The notes: generated by a model not told the origin, from the sequence alone. A DNA stretch of 64,000 nt from Bacillus sp. AFS041924 (GCF_002577195.1 NZ_NULG01000030.1:51380-115379); one strand, 5' to 3'; positions 38,911 through 50,411 are shown, counted from the first letter of the stretch. Translations and numbers: made by a program.

Positions 38911-39861
38911 TTATTTTATTTTAATTGATTCTCCTGCTCTTAGCTTATCAGCAATTTCATCAATTTTACGTAATCGGTGATTAATTCCTGATTTACTAAT
39001 TGCACCACTAGATACCATTTCACCTAATTCTTTTAATGTTACATCCTCATACGCTACTCGAAGTTCAGCAATTTCTCGTAACTTCGGTGGTAGTATGTCT
39101 AAACCTACTGAACTCTGGATATAACGAATATTTTCAATTTGTCTAAAAGCCGCACTAATTGTTTTATTTAAGTTCGCAGTTTCACAATTTACTAGACGAT
39201 TAACACTGTTTCTCATATCTCTTACAATACGGATATCTTCAAACCTTAATAAAGCTGAATGAGCACCAACAATGTTTAAAAACTCAGTGATTTTTTCTGC
39301 TTCCTTTAAATAAGTAATATAGCCTTTACGTCTTTCCAATGTTTTAGCATTTAATCCAAATTCATTCATTAAACGGCAAATTTCTTCAGTATGCTCTTTA
39401 TAGAATGAAAAAATTTCTAAATGATATGAAGATGTTTCTGGATTATTCACTGAACCACCAGCTAGGAAAGCACCTCTTAAATAGGAACGTTTACAGCATT
39501 TCTTTTGAATTAACTCTTTTGCTATTTCATTAGTAAAGCTAAACCCTTCACCAGTTATATAAAGATCGTTTAAAATATGTTTTGCTTCTTCTTTAATTCG
39601 AACAATATATACATTGTTCTTTTTAAGACGCATTTTTTTTCGAACGAGCAATTCAACGTCCACATCATAAACACGTTTAATTAATACATATATTCTTCTA
39701 GCAATAGCTGCATTTTCAGTAACAACATCTACAATAAATTGGCGATTCGCTAGTGATAATGAACCATTCATTCGAATTAAAGAAGATAGCTCAGATCTTG
39801 AACAACAATCTTTAATCTCTATTGTTGTTAACTCTTTTTTCGTTTCTGATGCAAAGGACAT
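38911..39861 (-). CDS. whiA: WhiA (cell division / sporulation DNA-binding protein)
   Basis: The 316-residue WhiA protein joins a LAGLIDADG-endonuclease-like fold (about 85-210, including [23 protein letters not shown]) to a C-terminal helix-turn-helix ([38 protein letters not shown]). In Bacillus it influences cell division and chromosome segregation; in Streptomyces it is a sporulation regulator. The ATG at 39861 follows GGAGGGGG. It sits in the conserved rapZ-yvcK-whiA-crh cluster. Confidence 0.97.
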   Translation of the reverse strand: MSFASETKKELTTIEIKDCCSRSELSSLIRMNGSLSLANRQFIVDVVTENAAIARRIYVLIKRVYDVDVELLVRKKMRLKKNNVYIVRIKEEAKHILNDLYITGEGFSFTNEIAKELIQKKCCKRSYLRGAFLAGGSVNNPETSSYHLEIFSFYKEHTEEICRLMNEFGLNAKTLERRKGYITYLKEAEKITEFLNIVGAHSALLRFEDIRIVRDMRNSVNRLVNCETANLNKTISAAFRQIENIRYIQSSVGLDILPPKLREIAELRVAYEDVTLKELGEMVSSGAISKSGINHRLRKIDEIADKLRAGESIKIK

Positions 39862-39900
39862 TTGAATCACCCCCTCCTTCTAGCATATTACATTTTTTAA

Positions 39901-40869
39901 TTATTCTTTTATTTTTGTCGGGATTAGGTCACATAATATTTCTGCTAATTTTAAAGTGTCATGCCTAATCACATTATCATCATATTTAACGATTGATTTA
40001 TGAACGACTTCTAGATTTAAATGATCAAGTTCTTTCGTATCTAATATTACTTGTTGAGCATGCTCTTCTTTATATAGCTCTAAGATACTCTCAGGCATAG
40101 TACCTTCATTTACGATAATTGTATCAACAAAGTTTGTGTCTAAATGGTTGTATAAAGCTTTTACATGATCACTAGCGGTATAATGTAGAGTTTCACCCGC
40201 TTGTGTCATCACATTACATACATATACTTTTTTAGCTCTTGAGTTGACAACAGCCTTGCCTATTTTAGGAACTAAAAGATTTGGAAGAATACTCGTATAT
40301 AAACTTCCTGGACCGATTACAATTAAGTCAGCACGGTTAATTTCATCAATTGCCTCTTTTAAAGGTTCAACATTTCTCGGAGCTAAAAATACTCTTTTAA
40401 TTTTCTTACCAGAATACGGAATTTTTGATTCGCCTGATACAATTGTTCCATCTTCTAATTCGGCTTTTAATACGACACTTTGATTAGCCGCCGGGATCAC
40501 TTTCCCTCTAACATTTAGTACTCTACGCATTTCGATAATTGCCCTATAAAAATCACCTGTAATCGCAGTCATTGCACTCAACATTAAATTTCCAAGTGAA
40601 TGCCCCGACAGGTCACCAGATGTTGCAAATCGGTGTTGGAATAATTCTTCCAACATAGGTTCCACATCTGATAAAGCGGCAAGTACATTTCGTACATCTC
40701 CAGGCGGTGGAATTTTTAATTCATCACGTAATCGTCCAGAACTTCCACCATCATCTGCGACTGTTACGATAGCGGTAATATCAACGGGATGTTTTTTCAA
40801 CCCACGAACTAAAACAGATAGTCCCGTTCCGCCTCCAATTATTACTATTTTCGAACGCTGGCTAACCAT
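39901..40869 (-). CDS. yvcK: YvcK (gluconeogenesis/morphogenesis factor, CofD-like)
   Basis: The 322-residue protein has the GGGTGLSVLVRGLK nucleotide/sugar-binding loop, a TVADDGGSSGRLRDEL block and the late GPGSLYTSILPNLLV motif of the YvcK/CofD family. YvcK binds UDP-sugars and is needed for normal growth and shape on gluconeogenic carbon sources. Its ATG shares one base with the rapZ stop (TAATG). Confidence 0.96.
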   Translation of the reverse strand: MVSQRSKIVIIGGGTGLSVLVRGLKKHPVDITAIVTVADDGGSSGRLRDELKIPPPGDVRNVLAALSDVEPMLEELFQHRFATSGDLSGHSLGNLMLSAMTAITGDFYRAIIEMRRVLNVRGKVIPAANQSVVLKAELEDGTIVSGESKIPYSGKKIKRVFLAPRNVEPLKEAIDEINRADLIVIGPGSLYTSILPNLLVPKIGKAVVNSRAKKVYVCNVMTQAGETLHYTASDHVKALYNHLDTNFVDTIIVNEGTMPESILELYKEEHAQQVILDTKELDHLNLEVVHKSIVKYDDNVIRHDTLKLAEILCDLIPTKIKE

Positions 40870-41753
40870 TACTTATGGCTCCTTTTTTCAACATCTCGAT
40901 GGCTAATATTCGTATCATACTGATCCTTATAGTAGTTAGCTAAATACTCTGCTAAAGTAACAGAGCGATGCTGTCCACCTGTACAACCGATCGCAATAAT
41001 TAACTGACGTTTACCCTCTCTTTTATATTGAGGTAACATGAAACTAATTAAGTCAATTAATTTCACCATAAACTCCGTCGTCTCATTAAATTTAAGAACA
41101 TAAGAGGAAACCTCTTCATCTAAACCAGTTAATGGACGCATTGATTCAATATAGAATGGGTTTGGTAAAAAGCGTACATCAAATACTAAATCCGCATCAA
41201 TCGGTATTCCATACTTAAAACCGAATGACTGAATATTTACAGAAAAACCTTCTTGCTCGTTTTCTCTAAACTGCTTAATTATTTTTTCTCTTAGTATTTT
41301 AGGTTTTAAATCAGAAGTATCATAAATTAATTGTGCTCGCCCTTTTACTTCAGCCAAAAGCGTACGTTCCATCTCAATCCCTTTTAGCGGAGAGGCAGTT
41401 GGAGAAAGCGGATGTGAACGACGCGTTTCTTTATAGCGAGTAACAAGAGCAGCATTCGTTGCATCTAAGAATAATATTTGAGGGATGATCGAAGGAGTAG
41501 ACATTAATTGATCTAACGAATTCCCTAATTGATCAAAGAATTCTCTTCCTCGTAAATCCATTACAAGAGCAACTTTATCCGTTGTATTATGGTCTGGGTC
41601 CTTTAATAGCTCTACAAATTTTGGAAGTAGAGCAGGAGGAAGATTATCAACACAAAAATAACCGATATCTTCTAACGCTTGAACAACGACAGTCTTTCCA
41701 GCACCTGACATTCCAGTTATTATAACCATTTTCACATGTGATTTTGTAGGCAT
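40869..41753 (-). CDS. rapZ: RapZ/YvcJ nucleotide-binding protein
   Basis: The 294-residue protein has a P-loop GMSGAGKT (14-21) and the C-terminal [10 protein letters not shown] motif of RapZ-type RNA adaptors and GTPase/ATPases. In E. coli RapZ guides a small RNA to RNase E; in Bacillus YvcJ affects competence. It lies between a Nudix gene and yvcK in the conserved operon. Confidence 0.96.
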   Translation of the reverse strand: MPTKSHVKMVIITGMSGAGKTVVVQALEDIGYFCVDNLPPALLPKFVELLKDPDHNTTDKVALVMDLRGREFFDQLGNSLDQLMSTPSIIPQILFLDATNAALVTRYKETRRSHPLSPTASPLKGIEMERTLLAEVKGRAQLIYDTSDLKPKILREKIIKQFRENEQEGFSVNIQSFGFKYGIPIDADLVFDVRFLPNPFYIESMRPLTGLDEEVSSYVLKFNETTEFMVKLIDLISFMLPQYKREGKRQLIIAIGCTGGQHRSVTLAEYLANYYKDQYDTNISHRDVEKRSHK

Positions 41754-41781
41754 TTAACTCAACCCTTTCTATGAATTTAGG

Positions 41782-42240
41782 TTAACTAGGATTTAAACGA
41801 TATCTTATTAATTCAAAATCCGGTGTATATACAAAGGTACCATGCAAAATTTCTGTACCTTGAAGTAGATAATCAATAATGTGATAATCTCCCTCAGCCA
41901 TAGGAAGTTTCTTCACTTCATCTATTGCATGCCAGCGAAGAATTCCTTCTTCACACTCATCCTGATTTTGACCGTCAAACTCGGTAGCCAAAAATGAGAA
42001 CATCATCCACTCATTCACTACCTTAGCATCTTCTTCTATGATAATTGTAAAAACACCTTTTAATTTTGGGTTTTTTAAGTAAACACCTGTTTCTTCACGA
42101 TATTCACGTACAACTGCTTCTCTAATATTTTCACCTGGCTCCATCTTTCCGCCGGGTGCAACCCACCAGTTTCTTCTAGGTTTTTGTAGCAAGAGGATAT
42201 TATTTTCATTTACCAAAACACAATGTGTAACTCTTTGCAT
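41782..42240 (-). CDS. yvcI: Nudix hydrolase YvcI
   Basis: The 152-residue protein has the full Nudix box (GGKMEPGENIREAVVREYREETGV, residues 30-53) with the metal-binding REYREE. Relatives are annotated as 8-oxo-dGTP diphosphatase-like; the real substrate is uncertain. It is the promoter-proximal gene of the operon leading to crh. Confidence 0.92.
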   Translation of the reverse strand: MQRVTHCVLVNENNILLLQKPRRNWWVAPGGKMEPGENIREAVVREYREETGVYLKNPKLKGVFTIIIEEDAKVVNEWMMFSFLATEFDGQNQDECEEGILRWHAIDEVKKLPMAEGDYHIIDYLLQGTEILHGTFVYTPDFELIRYRLNPS

Positions 42241-42296
42241 TTCTTATACCTCACTTACAATTTCGAGTTGCAGTTGGTTGAAACTGCCCAATCTAT

Positions 42297-42325
42297 ATTA
42301 TACCGTTAAACTAGTCAGACAACAA
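42297..42325 (-). promoter_or_regulatory. Sigma-A promoter of the yvcI-crh operon
   Basis: TTGTTG (42325-42320), 17 bp, then TATAAT (42302-42297). The leader has a small hairpin, GCAGTT/AACTGC, at 42270-42287. Confidence 0.75.
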
Positions 42326-42440
42326 CTTGTTAAGATAGTTTTAGGGTACACAGGATCTAGTATGGTGGAGAAAATTTTAAGAGATAGAATGGAAGTTGGG
42401 GAAGAAATAACACTCATTAAAGCTAGACAAACAAAAAAAG

Positions 42441-42470
42441 GGAACATGGACAAGCGCATATCCATGTTCC
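42441..42470 (-). terminator. trxB terminator
   Basis: GGAACATGGA-(10 nt)-TCCATGTTCC followed on the minus strand by CTTTTTTTG. The rest of 42326-42626 shows no supported gene. Confidence 0.9.
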
Positions 42471-42626
42471 TATATATTAGGGGGCTCTCTGGTTATTGTC
42501 TATAATACAGTATCTATATTTCAGTAGAGTTACACCCTAATTACATGTAAGTTTCAGAATATTACAATTGTATACACAATTCTAACAAATAGTTCATTTC
42601 CGCTATCTTACTATTTTTTATCGCAA

Positions 42627-43577
<951 letters not shown>

Positions 43578-43684
43578 TTAATCACTCCTTGTACTTATCT
43601 GGCTAATTGCCCTAGTTCTTCATCTATCACTATCCTAATACGCGACAACCTAAAACAACAAATCATATGCTCAAGATAAGAAAA

Positions 43685-43737
43685 ACTCGCTGACTGACGA
43701 GCCTTTTAGGCGAAGTCAGAGGCGCACTTTCACTTAT
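43685..43737 (-). promoter_or_regulatory. Structured element in the trxB leader
   Basis: CTGACT (43690-43695) pairs with AGTCAG (43714-43719) around an 18-nt loop with its own GCC/GGC pairing, followed on the minus strand by GCGAGTTTTTC, terminator-like. Next to the stem are GGCGC and CTTATTC, words also found at the same place in the 35.5-35.9 kb repeats. Confidence 0.45.
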
Positions 43738-43777
43738 TCCTCGCTGCCAATTTATACTTTCTTTATGTAAAAAAAAG

Positions 43778-43816
43778 AAAGCTTGCTTAACACCATCTGG
43801 TATTAATACAAGCTTC
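43778..43816 (-). terminator. Terminator of the TPR-protein gene
   Basis: AAGCTTG (43779-43785) and CAAGCTT (43809-43815) with an inner ACCA/TGGT, then TTTTTTTT on the minus strand. It overlaps the stop codon of the gene. Confidence 0.8.
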
Positions 43817-45302
43817 GAATGGCGTTAATGCCTTTATTTAATAAATAGGTAGAGATATTATAGTTTGCTGCAATTTTCTTTTGTGATACACGTTTCACTT
43901 CATTTTCTACAAGATAATGTGTAGCAGCTAATAAAACATCTTCATTCACAGGTAATTCTTTATACTTTAATGTAAGTTCACAAATTGAGAAAAACCATAA
44001 TTGAAGATGATTACGCAGAATGATATATTCCTCTTCCCAAGTTGCCTGAACCTTTTTTGCTCCATTTAGCGCAATATTTAATGATGGATGAGGCTCTATA
44101 TAGCACATATTGCTAAGAAGAACTTGTTCTAACTGTTCGTCAAGACCAACATTAACGATTGGATCTAAGTCCTGAAGGATTGAACTAAACTTTTGTTCAT
44201 AATAATATTCCTTCATAAAATAGATTAATCCCCATCTTTCACTATTCGAATTGGAGAATTTTGCTTGGTACTCGGTCTCAGCCATTAATTGTTCGATTTC
44301 ATTAGATGAGTGCTTTTTTTCAGCCCATGGTGCTAATTCTTCATGATCCTCGAATTCATTTGTCATTTCAAAATTCCAAATGCGTTCCGCAGTTTCGATT
44401 CGTCCCGAACGGTAAGCTGCATCACAGAACATATAATAAAACTGTATTTCGCGATCTGGTCGCTCCATGTAAAGTAAATTAAATAACTTATATGCTTCCT
44501 CATATCTTTTGAATTGATAGAAAAGCACACCAAGTTTATGACGGTGCTCTTCAGATATTGGAACAATATTTGATAAGCTTTCAAGATATTCAAGAGCAAC
44601 TTCTTGTTCATTTAATATTCTTTTTAACATCGTTAAATGAATTAAAGCCGATAAATTCCCTGGGTTTTCTGCTAAAACATATTGTAATACTCTTTCCGCT
44701 TCCTCATGATTCCCTAAATGAAGCTCTACTAAAGCTAAATTATTATATGCTGGCCAAAATTCTTGATATTTATCAACGATATTAAGTAAAGTTGATTTAG
44801 CTGATTTCCAATCATGATTTGCTAAATAGCTTGTAACTCGCTCTTGAAGCACTAATAAATCATCATTGATATTTAAATCATCATCTTCTTCACTATGAAT
44901 TATATCTAAATAGTCTTCTAGCTCTTCTAATTGCTCTTCATCTGTACCAATTTCTAAATATTTTTGAGCATACAAATTGGCCTTTTGGAACAATCCTAGT
45001 TCAAAAAATGCAAATGCTAATAAATAATATACATCTTCATTTGATGGGTATTTATCTAAAATGTATTCTAAAATAGTAATTGTAGTTTGATATTGATGTA
45101 ATGATAAAAGCTTTCTAGAAATATCGATAAGAACAGTTTGATTCTCTTCATTTTCAGCAGCTTTTTTCAAATAATAAATCGCTTGCTCAGAATCGTTACT
45201 ATTATAAGCTTTCATACCTTTTTCGTAGAAATAATCTTTCGGTAACGAGAACGAAACGACATTATGAAATTGATTTGTTTGATTCCCCAAATTTTCAGAC
45301 AT
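43803..45302 (-). CDS. TPR-repeat protein (YvcD-like)
   Basis: The start is the ATG at 45302, 5 nt after GGAGG; an in-frame extension to 45404 has no ribosome site. The 499-residue protein has several tetratricopeptide repeats, for example YFYEKGMKAYNSNDSEQAIYYLKKAAENE, YYLLAFAFFELGLFQKANLYAQKYLEI and YNNLALVELHLGNHEEAERVLQYVLAE. No membrane segment or enzyme motif is seen. The C-terminus contains a DNA-binding-like helix (NEVKRVSQKKIAANYNISTYLLNKGINAIRSLY). It corresponds in position and type to B. subtilis YvcD, of unknown role. Confidence 0.82.
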   Translation of the reverse strand: MSENLGNQTNQFHNVVSFSLPKDYFYEKGMKAYNSNDSEQAIYYLKKAAENEENQTVLIDISRKLLSLHQYQTTITILEYILDKYPSNEDVYYLLAFAFFELGLFQKANLYAQKYLEIGTDEEQLEELEDYLDIIHSEEDDDLNINDDLLVLQERVTSYLANHDWKSAKSTLLNIVDKYQEFWPAYNNLALVELHLGNHEEAERVLQYVLAENPGNLSALIHLTMLKRILNEQEVALEYLESLSNIVPISEEHRHKLGVLFYQFKRYEEAYKLFNLLYMERPDREIQFYYMFCDAAYRSGRIETAERIWNFEMTNEFEDHEELAPWAEKKHSSNEIEQLMAETEYQAKFSNSNSERWGLIYFMKEYYYEQKFSSILQDLDPIVNVGLDEQLEQVLLSNMCYIEPHPSLNIALNGAKKVQATWEEEYIILRNHLQLWFFSICELTLKYKELPVNEDVLLAATHYLVENEVKRVSQKKIAANYNISTYLLNKGINAIRSLY

Positions 45303-45475
45303 TCGATCCTCCAGTTTTTCCAGCTTAGCACAGTATATCACACAAAAAGAGGAAATAGTCGCCGTCCAAATTATTAGAAATTTAAACGAACGTACAATTT
45401 CCACATTTTCTAAATAGTTATCAAAGTATTATTTTAACCGAAACAAATAATATTGAAAACTACTTTTTTTAGAGG

Positions 45476-45976
45476 TTAAGTTGTCGTTTCAGGTTGAGGC
45501 AATGAAATGATAACCATTGGATTGCCTCCAACAAATGCACCAGCTGGAACGTCCTTATTAACTAATGTTGCAGCTGAAATCTTCGCACCGTCACCAATCG
45601 TGACCCCGGGCAAAATCGTCGTATTTGCACCAACTAACACATTATTTCCAATAATAACTTCTCCTAATCGATATTCATTAATTAAATATTCATGCGCCAA
45701 GATTGTTGTATTATAGCCAATTATCGAATTCTTACCTACTGAAATTAATTCTGGAAACATTAAATCAGGAGTTACTTTAAAAGCAAAGGATGTAAAATCT
45801 CCCACTTTCATTCCAATGAGATTCCTATACATCCAGTTTTTTAGTCTAAAGAAAGGGATATAGCGAGCTATTTCAATTACAATAACATTTCGAAATGTCT
45901 TCCAAAATGAAACGGTCTTATACACTTGCCAAAGTGAGTTTTCACCTTCAATAAGATAGCGTTTAGTCTTTCTCAA
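45476..45976 (-). CDS. yvoF: Hexapeptide-repeat acyltransferase (YvoF-like)
   Basis: The 166-residue protein shows left-handed beta-helix hexapeptide repeats ([64 protein letters not shown]). This is the fold of sugar O-acetyltransferases that use acetyl-CoA. The basic N-terminal part suggests a membrane-near position. Its start overlaps the ppaX stop by 4 nt (ATGA). The acceptor is unknown, perhaps a cell-surface component. Confidence 0.85.
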   Translation of the reverse strand: MRKTKRYLIEGENSLWQVYKTVSFWKTFRNVIVIEIARYIPFFRLKNWMYRNLIGMKVGDFTSFAFKVTPDLMFPELISVGKNSIIGYNTTILAHEYLINEYRLGEVIIGNNVLVGANTTILPGVTIGDGAKISAATLVNKDVPAGAFVGGNPMVIISLPQPETTT

Positions 45977-46620
45977 TTCTCATCAATCCCTAGAATAGGT
46001 AAGATATCGCTCATCTTCTCCAGCATGAAATCAGGGTTAAATGTAGCTAAAAATTCTGTTCCCTTTAGTGACCAAGCAACTCCTGCTGTTTTCGTTCCAG
46101 CATTTTTACCACCTTCTATATCATGGTAATTATCGCCCACCATTATACTTTCTTCAGGAACTGAATTTAATTTTTTTAAAGCTAATTGAATCGGTTCTGG
46201 ATGTGGCTTTGCATTCTTCACATCATCAATCGTAATCACAGTGTCAAAAAATTGCTTTAAACGACTATAATTCAAGCCCATTTCAACAACATTTCGAGCT
46301 TTTGTTGTTACAATTCCAATTTTATAACCTAATTTGTGTAATGTTTCAATTGTCTCATAAACTGTTTCATACTCTTCAACAAATTCGTCATGCATCTCCA
46401 TATTAAAACGGCGATATTCTGCAATCAACTCTTCAACTCGATCTTTGTCTACCGTAGAAAAAGATTCAGTTAAAGTTGGTCCCATAAAAGGAATAACCTG
46501 TCCACGTTTAAATTGCCCAGGATAAAATTTATTCAAAGTATGCAAAAATGAAGCAATTATTAATTCATTTGTATTGATTAATGTACCATCTAAATCAAAT
46601 AATATCGTATTTATTTTCAT
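45973..46620 (-). CDS. ppaX: Pyrophosphatase PpaX
   Basis: The 215-residue protein is a HAD-family hydrolase: [14 protein letters not shown] (nucleophile and general acid aspartates), the motif II threonine in GIVTTKARN, lysine in NAKPHPEP and [12 protein letters not shown]. PpaX cleaves the pyrophosphate released when HprK dephosphorylates Ser-P HPr or Crh. Gene order hprK-lgt-yvoD-ppaX confirms the identity. Confidence 0.95.
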   Translation of the reverse strand: MKINTILFDLDGTLINTNELIIASFLHTLNKFYPGQFKRGQVIPFMGPTLTESFSTVDKDRVEELIAEYRRFNMEMHDEFVEEYETVYETIETLHKLGYKIGIVTTKARNVVEMGLNYSRLKQFFDTVITIDDVKNAKPHPEPIQLALKKLNSVPEESIMVGDNYHDIEGGKNAGTKTAGVAWSLKGTEFLATFNPDFMLEKMSDILPILGIDEN

Positions 46621-46632
46621 AGTATTTCCTTT

Positions 46633-47574
46633 CTATTTCACATCAACGTTTAAACTTGATTCAGCTTTTCTTCCTACTTTGCCTATTACTCTTGCAACTA
46701 TACAAGTAACAATTAGAGCGACAAAGAAACGGATTAAGAATAAATATAAAACTGGAATACCTAAAGGAATAAAGATAAGTGTATCTTCTACCACAGCATG
46801 ACAAGCTACTAAAAACAAGAAAACGAGATATAAATCACGTTTCGAAACCCCATCTTCTTTTACAGCTTGAATCATAACACCCGCGCCAAAAGCTAATCCA
46901 AAAAACAATCCTGCAGCTAAAGTAACTCCGGCTTTTGCTTCAACACCAATAAGTTTAGTAAAAGGCGATAATGCTTTTGTTATATAATTCATCCATCCAA
47001 AATCTTTTGCAACTTGAATACCTAACATTAATGGAATAACTATTTTAACAAGGTTTAAAAAACCCATTAATGACGAAACGAATGCAGTATATATTAGATC
47101 CCATCCTGATTGATTAGCACTTTCTGCAACTTCAATACCTTTATGAACAATTTCTGTTCCACCAGTCCAAAAGAAATGAATACAAATAGCCGATAAAATC
47201 GCAAATCCTAACCTTACTAAAACAACAAATGATGCTCTCACTCCTACGGCAGTTGCAACACTCGTTTCAACAAATAAATTATGAGAAAAACTTAACATAA
47301 CTGCAAGAATCAATGCCTCTTTAGCAGTTAAATCCATAGGTAACATAGCCCCAAGTGCAGCATATAAGTTTAAAACATTTCCTAAAACTAATACTAATGC
47401 TGCATCTCCCTTTAAACCAATAAAGCTCATTAAAGGTTCAAGCAAATTAACAAACCAGTCCATTAGTGCTGTTTCTTTAATAATCGTTAAAATGAAAGAA
47501 ATAGGGAAAATGATTTTCCCTATTTTCCAAGAAGTTTGTAAACCAACTAGTAACCCTCTCTTTAAAGTTTCCAC
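46633..47574 (-). CDS. yvoD: Nucleoside-recognition (Gate) family membrane protein YvoD
   Basis: I prefer the GTG at 47574 with AGGAGTGGGG upstream, because homologues start near METLKRGLLVGLQTSW; an in-frame GTG at 47586 directly abuts that site. The 313-residue protein has about eight membrane helices and two copies of the Gate-domain pattern (GLLVGLQTSWKIGKIIFPISFIL.. and GFLNLVKIVIPLMLGIQVAKD). Its role is unknown; the family resembles SpmA/SpmB and nucleoside-transporter gates. It lies between lgt and ppaX. Confidence 0.88.
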   Translation of the reverse strand: METLKRGLLVGLQTSWKIGKIIFPISFILTIIKETALMDWFVNLLEPLMSFIGLKGDAALVLVLGNVLNLYAALGAMLPMDLTAKEALILAVMLSFSHNLFVETSVATAVGVRASFVVLVRLGFAILSAICIHFFWTGGTEIVHKGIEVAESANQSGWDLIYTAFVSSLMGFLNLVKIVIPLMLGIQVAKDFGWMNYITKALSPFTKLIGVEAKAGVTLAAGLFFGLAFGAGVMIQAVKEDGVSKRDLYLVFLFLVACHAVVEDTLIFIPLGIPVLYLFLIRFFVALIVTCIVARVIGKVGRKAESSLNVDVK

Positions 47575-47601
47575 CTTGTTCCCCACTCCTGTTTTACAAA
47601 C

Positions 47602-48414
47602 TTATTCGTCTAAATATCGCTTATTCGATAATCCTTTGGCTCTACGATAAAAAAGAATGATAATAGATAGTACGATTATTACGACTGAGATAAACTGTGC
47701 CATTCTAATTGTACTAGTTAACATTAAACTATCTGTTCTTAATCCTTCAATAAAGAATCGACCAACTGAATACCAGATTAAATATGTTAAAAACATTTCA
47801 CCACGTCTTAAATTCACTCTTCTTAAAGCTAGTAAGAAGATAATACCTAATAAACTCCACATTGATTCATATAAAAAAGTTGGATGATAATATGTTCCAT
47901 CAATATACATTTGATTGATAATCCATGTAGGTAAATGAAGACTTTCTAAAAATGATCTAGTAACTGGTCCACCATGAGCCTCTTGGTTCATGAAATTCCC
48001 CCAGCGTCCTAGCATTTGCCCTACTAAAATACTTGGAGCTGCAATATCAGCAAGCTTCCAAAATGAAATGCCTCTTTTCTTCGCAAAGAAGTAGCTAGCA
48101 ATAAACGCTCCAATTAAACCACCATGAATTGCCAGTCCACCATGCCATATGGCTGGTATTTCACTAATATGCTTAGAATAATAGTCTAATTCAAAGAGTA
48201 CGTAATAAATTCTAGCTCCAATAATTGCAGATGGTAGAGCAACTAAAATCAGATCCAAAAATGTATCATCAGGTATTCCACGTCGTTTACTTTCACGAAT
48301 TGCCATCCATAAACCTAGGACAACACCTAATCCAATCAATACACCATACCATTTTATTGAAAGAGGACCTAAGTGTAAAAAAACTTTATCTAATGGCTGA
48401 ATATTTGATTCCAT
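47602..48414 (-). CDS. lgt: Prolipoprotein diacylglyceryl transferase
   Basis: Lgt (270 residues, seven membrane helices) adds diacylglycerol to the lipobox cysteine of lipoproteins such as the PepSY protein at 5 kb. Signatures are the [13 protein letters not shown] block with the essential histidine, [16 protein letters not shown] (the Lgt signature) and the late [13 protein letters not shown]. It follows hprK by 21 bp. Confidence 0.98.
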   Translation of the reverse strand: MESNIQPLDKVFLHLGPLSIKWYGVLIGLGVVLGLWMAIRESKRRGIPDDTFLDLILVALPSAIIGARIYYVLFELDYYSKHISEIPAIWHGGLAIHGGLIGAFIASYFFAKKRGISFWKLADIAAPSILVGQMLGRWGNFMNQEAHGGPVTRSFLESLHLPTWIINQMYIDGTYYHPTFLYESMWSLLGIIFLLALRRVNLRRGEMFLTYLIWYSVGRFFIEGLRTDSLMLTSTIRMAQFISVVIIVLSIIILFYRRAKGLSNKRYLDE

Positions 48415-48435
48415 TACAATTTCCCCACTTTTTCA

Positions 48436-49377
48436 TTAAATTAAATCACTAACATTATTACCGCCTTGAATTACTTTCTCTAATCGATCTGCAAATTGCT
48501 GGGCTGCATTTACACCCATATTTTTTAAACGGAAATTCATCGCTGCTACCTCAATAATAACAGCTAAATTTCGTCCTGGACGAACAGGCAATGTGATCTT
48601 CGAAATATCAGTTTCTAATATTTTTAGTTTTTCATCATCTAGACCAACTCGATCATATACCTTTTGAGAGTCCCAAGTCTCTAAATCAATGTTTAATGTA
48701 ATACGCTTGTAATTACGTACAGACCCTGCCCCAAAAAGCGTCATTACATTAATGATTCCTAATCCACGAATCTCCAATAAATGCTCGATCAATTCTGGTG
48801 ATGAACCGATCAACGTGTCTTCATCAGTTTGACGAATCTCTACCGAATCATCAGCTACTAGTCGATGTCCACGCTTCACTAACTCTAGAGCCGTCTCACT
48901 TTTACCAACTCCACTTTTTCCTGTAATTAAAACACCTACACCATAAATATCAACAAGTACACCGTGTAATGCTGTAGTCGGAGCAAGTTTAGCCTCTAAA
49001 TAACTCGTAAGTCTACTATACATTTTAGTTGTTTTACTATTTGATAGTAAGATAGGTACTCCAGTTTCTTCCCCAGCTTCGATTAACTCAGATGGAATTT
49101 CTAAACCTCGTGTTACGATTATACACGGTGTATCATCTGCACAAAGCTTTCTTAATCGATTATGTTTTTCTTCGTCTGTTAAACTATGATAAAAAGTTAA
49201 TTCTGTTTTCCCTAATATTTGAACTCGATCAGACGGATAGTATGTAAAAAAACCTGCAACCTCTATACCAGGGCGAGATAAATCAGTCGTGTTAATCGAT
49301 TTGTTTAATCCCGCGCTACCACTAATAACCTCTAATTTAAAATATTCAACTAAATTCTTTGTACGTAATTTAGCCAT
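48436..49377 (-). CDS. hprK: HPr kinase/phosphorylase
   Basis: HprK (313 residues) phosphorylates HPr and Crh on Ser46 when fructose-1,6-bisphosphate is high, and reverses this when phosphate is high. It is the master sensor of catabolite repression. The Walker A loop is GKSGVGKS (153-160), with [13 protein letters not shown] after it and the family signature [21 protein letters not shown]. The Lgt, PpaX and Crh genes in the window complete the usual set. It heads the operon. Confidence 0.98.
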   Translation of the reverse strand: MAKLRTKNLVEYFKLEVISGSAGLNKSINTTDLSRPGIEVAGFFTYYPSDRVQILGKTELTFYHSLTDEEKHNRLRKLCADDTPCIIVTRGLEIPSELIEAGEETGVPILLSNSKTTKMYSRLTSYLEAKLAPTTALHGVLVDIYGVGVLITGKSGVGKSETALELVKRGHRLVADDSVEIRQTDEDTLIGSSPELIEHLLEIRGLGIINVMTLFGAGSVRNYKRITLNIDLETWDSQKVYDRVGLDDEKLKILETDISKITLPVRPGRNLAVIIEVAAMNFRLKNMGVNAAQQFADRLEKVIQGGNNVSDLI

Positions 49378-49528
49378 ACAAGCCTCCTAAGGATTAATAA
49401 TTATGTACTATCTTTCATATTGTACCATTTTTAAACTTTGTGGGAAAATGTCGATAAGCTATTAACTGCACTTAAATGATTAAAAATTATTAATTTAAAA
49501 GTGAAATTTATCAATGAGATTTTGTAAT

Positions 49529-49591
49529 ATATCAACCGTACTTAGTATTATATCTACGGAAATAAGTAGTATATCAACGGAGTTCACAACT
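49529..49591. repeat. Three imperfect 21-bp tandem repeats upstream of hprK
   Basis: Units start at 49529, 49550 and 49571 and open with ATATC-A/T-AC-C/G-G. They lie 150-215 bp upstream of the hprK start in an otherwise empty 313-bp gap. Function unknown. Confidence 0.55.
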
Positions 49592-49651
49592 TTATCCATA
49601 TTGTTCACATAGTGTTTCCACTTCCCGCTATTTCTTTTAAAACAAAAAAAA

Positions 49652-49685
49652 GACTCTCAAAAGTACTTTCAACTTATGAGACTCC
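49652..49685 (-). terminator. yvlC-yvlD terminator
   Basis: TCTCA-A-AAGT and ACTT-A-TGAGA form a stem with a 7-nt loop, followed on the minus strand by TCTTTTTTTTG. Confidence 0.8.
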
Positions 49686-49690
49686 CTTTT

Positions 49691-50065
49691 TTACTTATGA
49701 TTATTCTTTTTTTTATCCTTAGACCCAAACACAAAATATTGAATTAACATACTGAATGTACTAATTAGAATCGATGCGATAACTGCAGTTAGAAAACCGT
49801 TTACACGCAAAGCATCACCTAATATATAATCAGTAATTTCAAGTGTAAATGCATTAATAATAAATAGGAATAATCCCATTGTAAAAATGGTTACGGGTAA
49901 AGTTATTAAAATTAAGATTGGGCGGATGATTGTATTTAAAACTGATAGTACTAGCGCAGCAATGATAGCCGTTGCAACATTCTTTACATAAAAATCTGGT
50001 TGTAGAAATCCAGCCACTACAATAAAAACTAAGCTATTAATAGCTAATGAAAATAACCATCTCAT
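49691..50065 (-). CDS. yvlD: YvlD-like membrane protein (phage holin IV superfamily)
   Basis: The 124-residue protein has four hydrophobic helices (VLNTIIRPILILITLPVTIFTMGLFLFIINAFTLEI in the middle) typical of the YvlD/DUF360 family. Its ATG immediately follows the stop of yvlC. In B. subtilis yvlABCD is linked to envelope stress (sigma-W). Molecular role unknown. Confidence 0.85.
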   Translation of the reverse strand: MRWLFSLAINSLVFIVVAGFLQPDFYVKNVATAIIAALVLSVLNTIIRPILILITLPVTIFTMGLFLFIINAFTLEITDYILGDALRVNGFLTAVIASILISTFSMLIQYFVFGSKDKKKNNHK

Positions 50066-50260
50066 TTATTTCACGTCACCTTCTTCTGGAACAACAAAAA
50101 TCCAAATTAAATATACAAATAGAATTGCTCCAAATCCTACAAAAAACAATATAACAAAAAGTAACCTTATTAATGTACTGTCTAAATTAAAATAATTTCC
50201 TAATCCGCCACATACTCCAGCAAGCATAGAATCTTTAGAAGATCGATATAGTTTTTTCAC
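50066..50260 (-). CDS. yvlC: PspC-domain protein (YvlC-like)
   Basis: The 64-residue protein is a single PspC domain: KKLYRSSKDSMLAGVCGGLGNYFNLDSTLIRLLFVILFF, a cytosolic start and one or two membrane helices. It pairs with yvlD as in B. subtilis and may take part in membrane-stress response. yvlA and yvlB are missing here. Confidence 0.9.
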   Translation of the reverse strand: MKKLYRSSKDSMLAGVCGGLGNYFNLDSTLIRLLFVILFFVGFGAILFVYLIWIFVVPEEGDVK

Positions 50261-50411
50261 GGGAAATCTCCTCTCTATCGATAAGCCCTCATTTTTTTTA
50301 TATTCACATGTTTTTCTATTTCACTATTTATTCTATGTTAAAACATTAAAGAAATGTGGACTACTTTTCAAGTAAAAGGAACTCCCCATAAAAAAAACGG
50401 GCTAAAAACAA

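Noticed and set aside
42362..42505. 47-codon plus-strand frame (MVEKILRDRM..) upstream of yvcI
   Set aside because: It runs through the trxB terminator, has only a weak AGGA site and ends in unlikely sequence; considered spurious.
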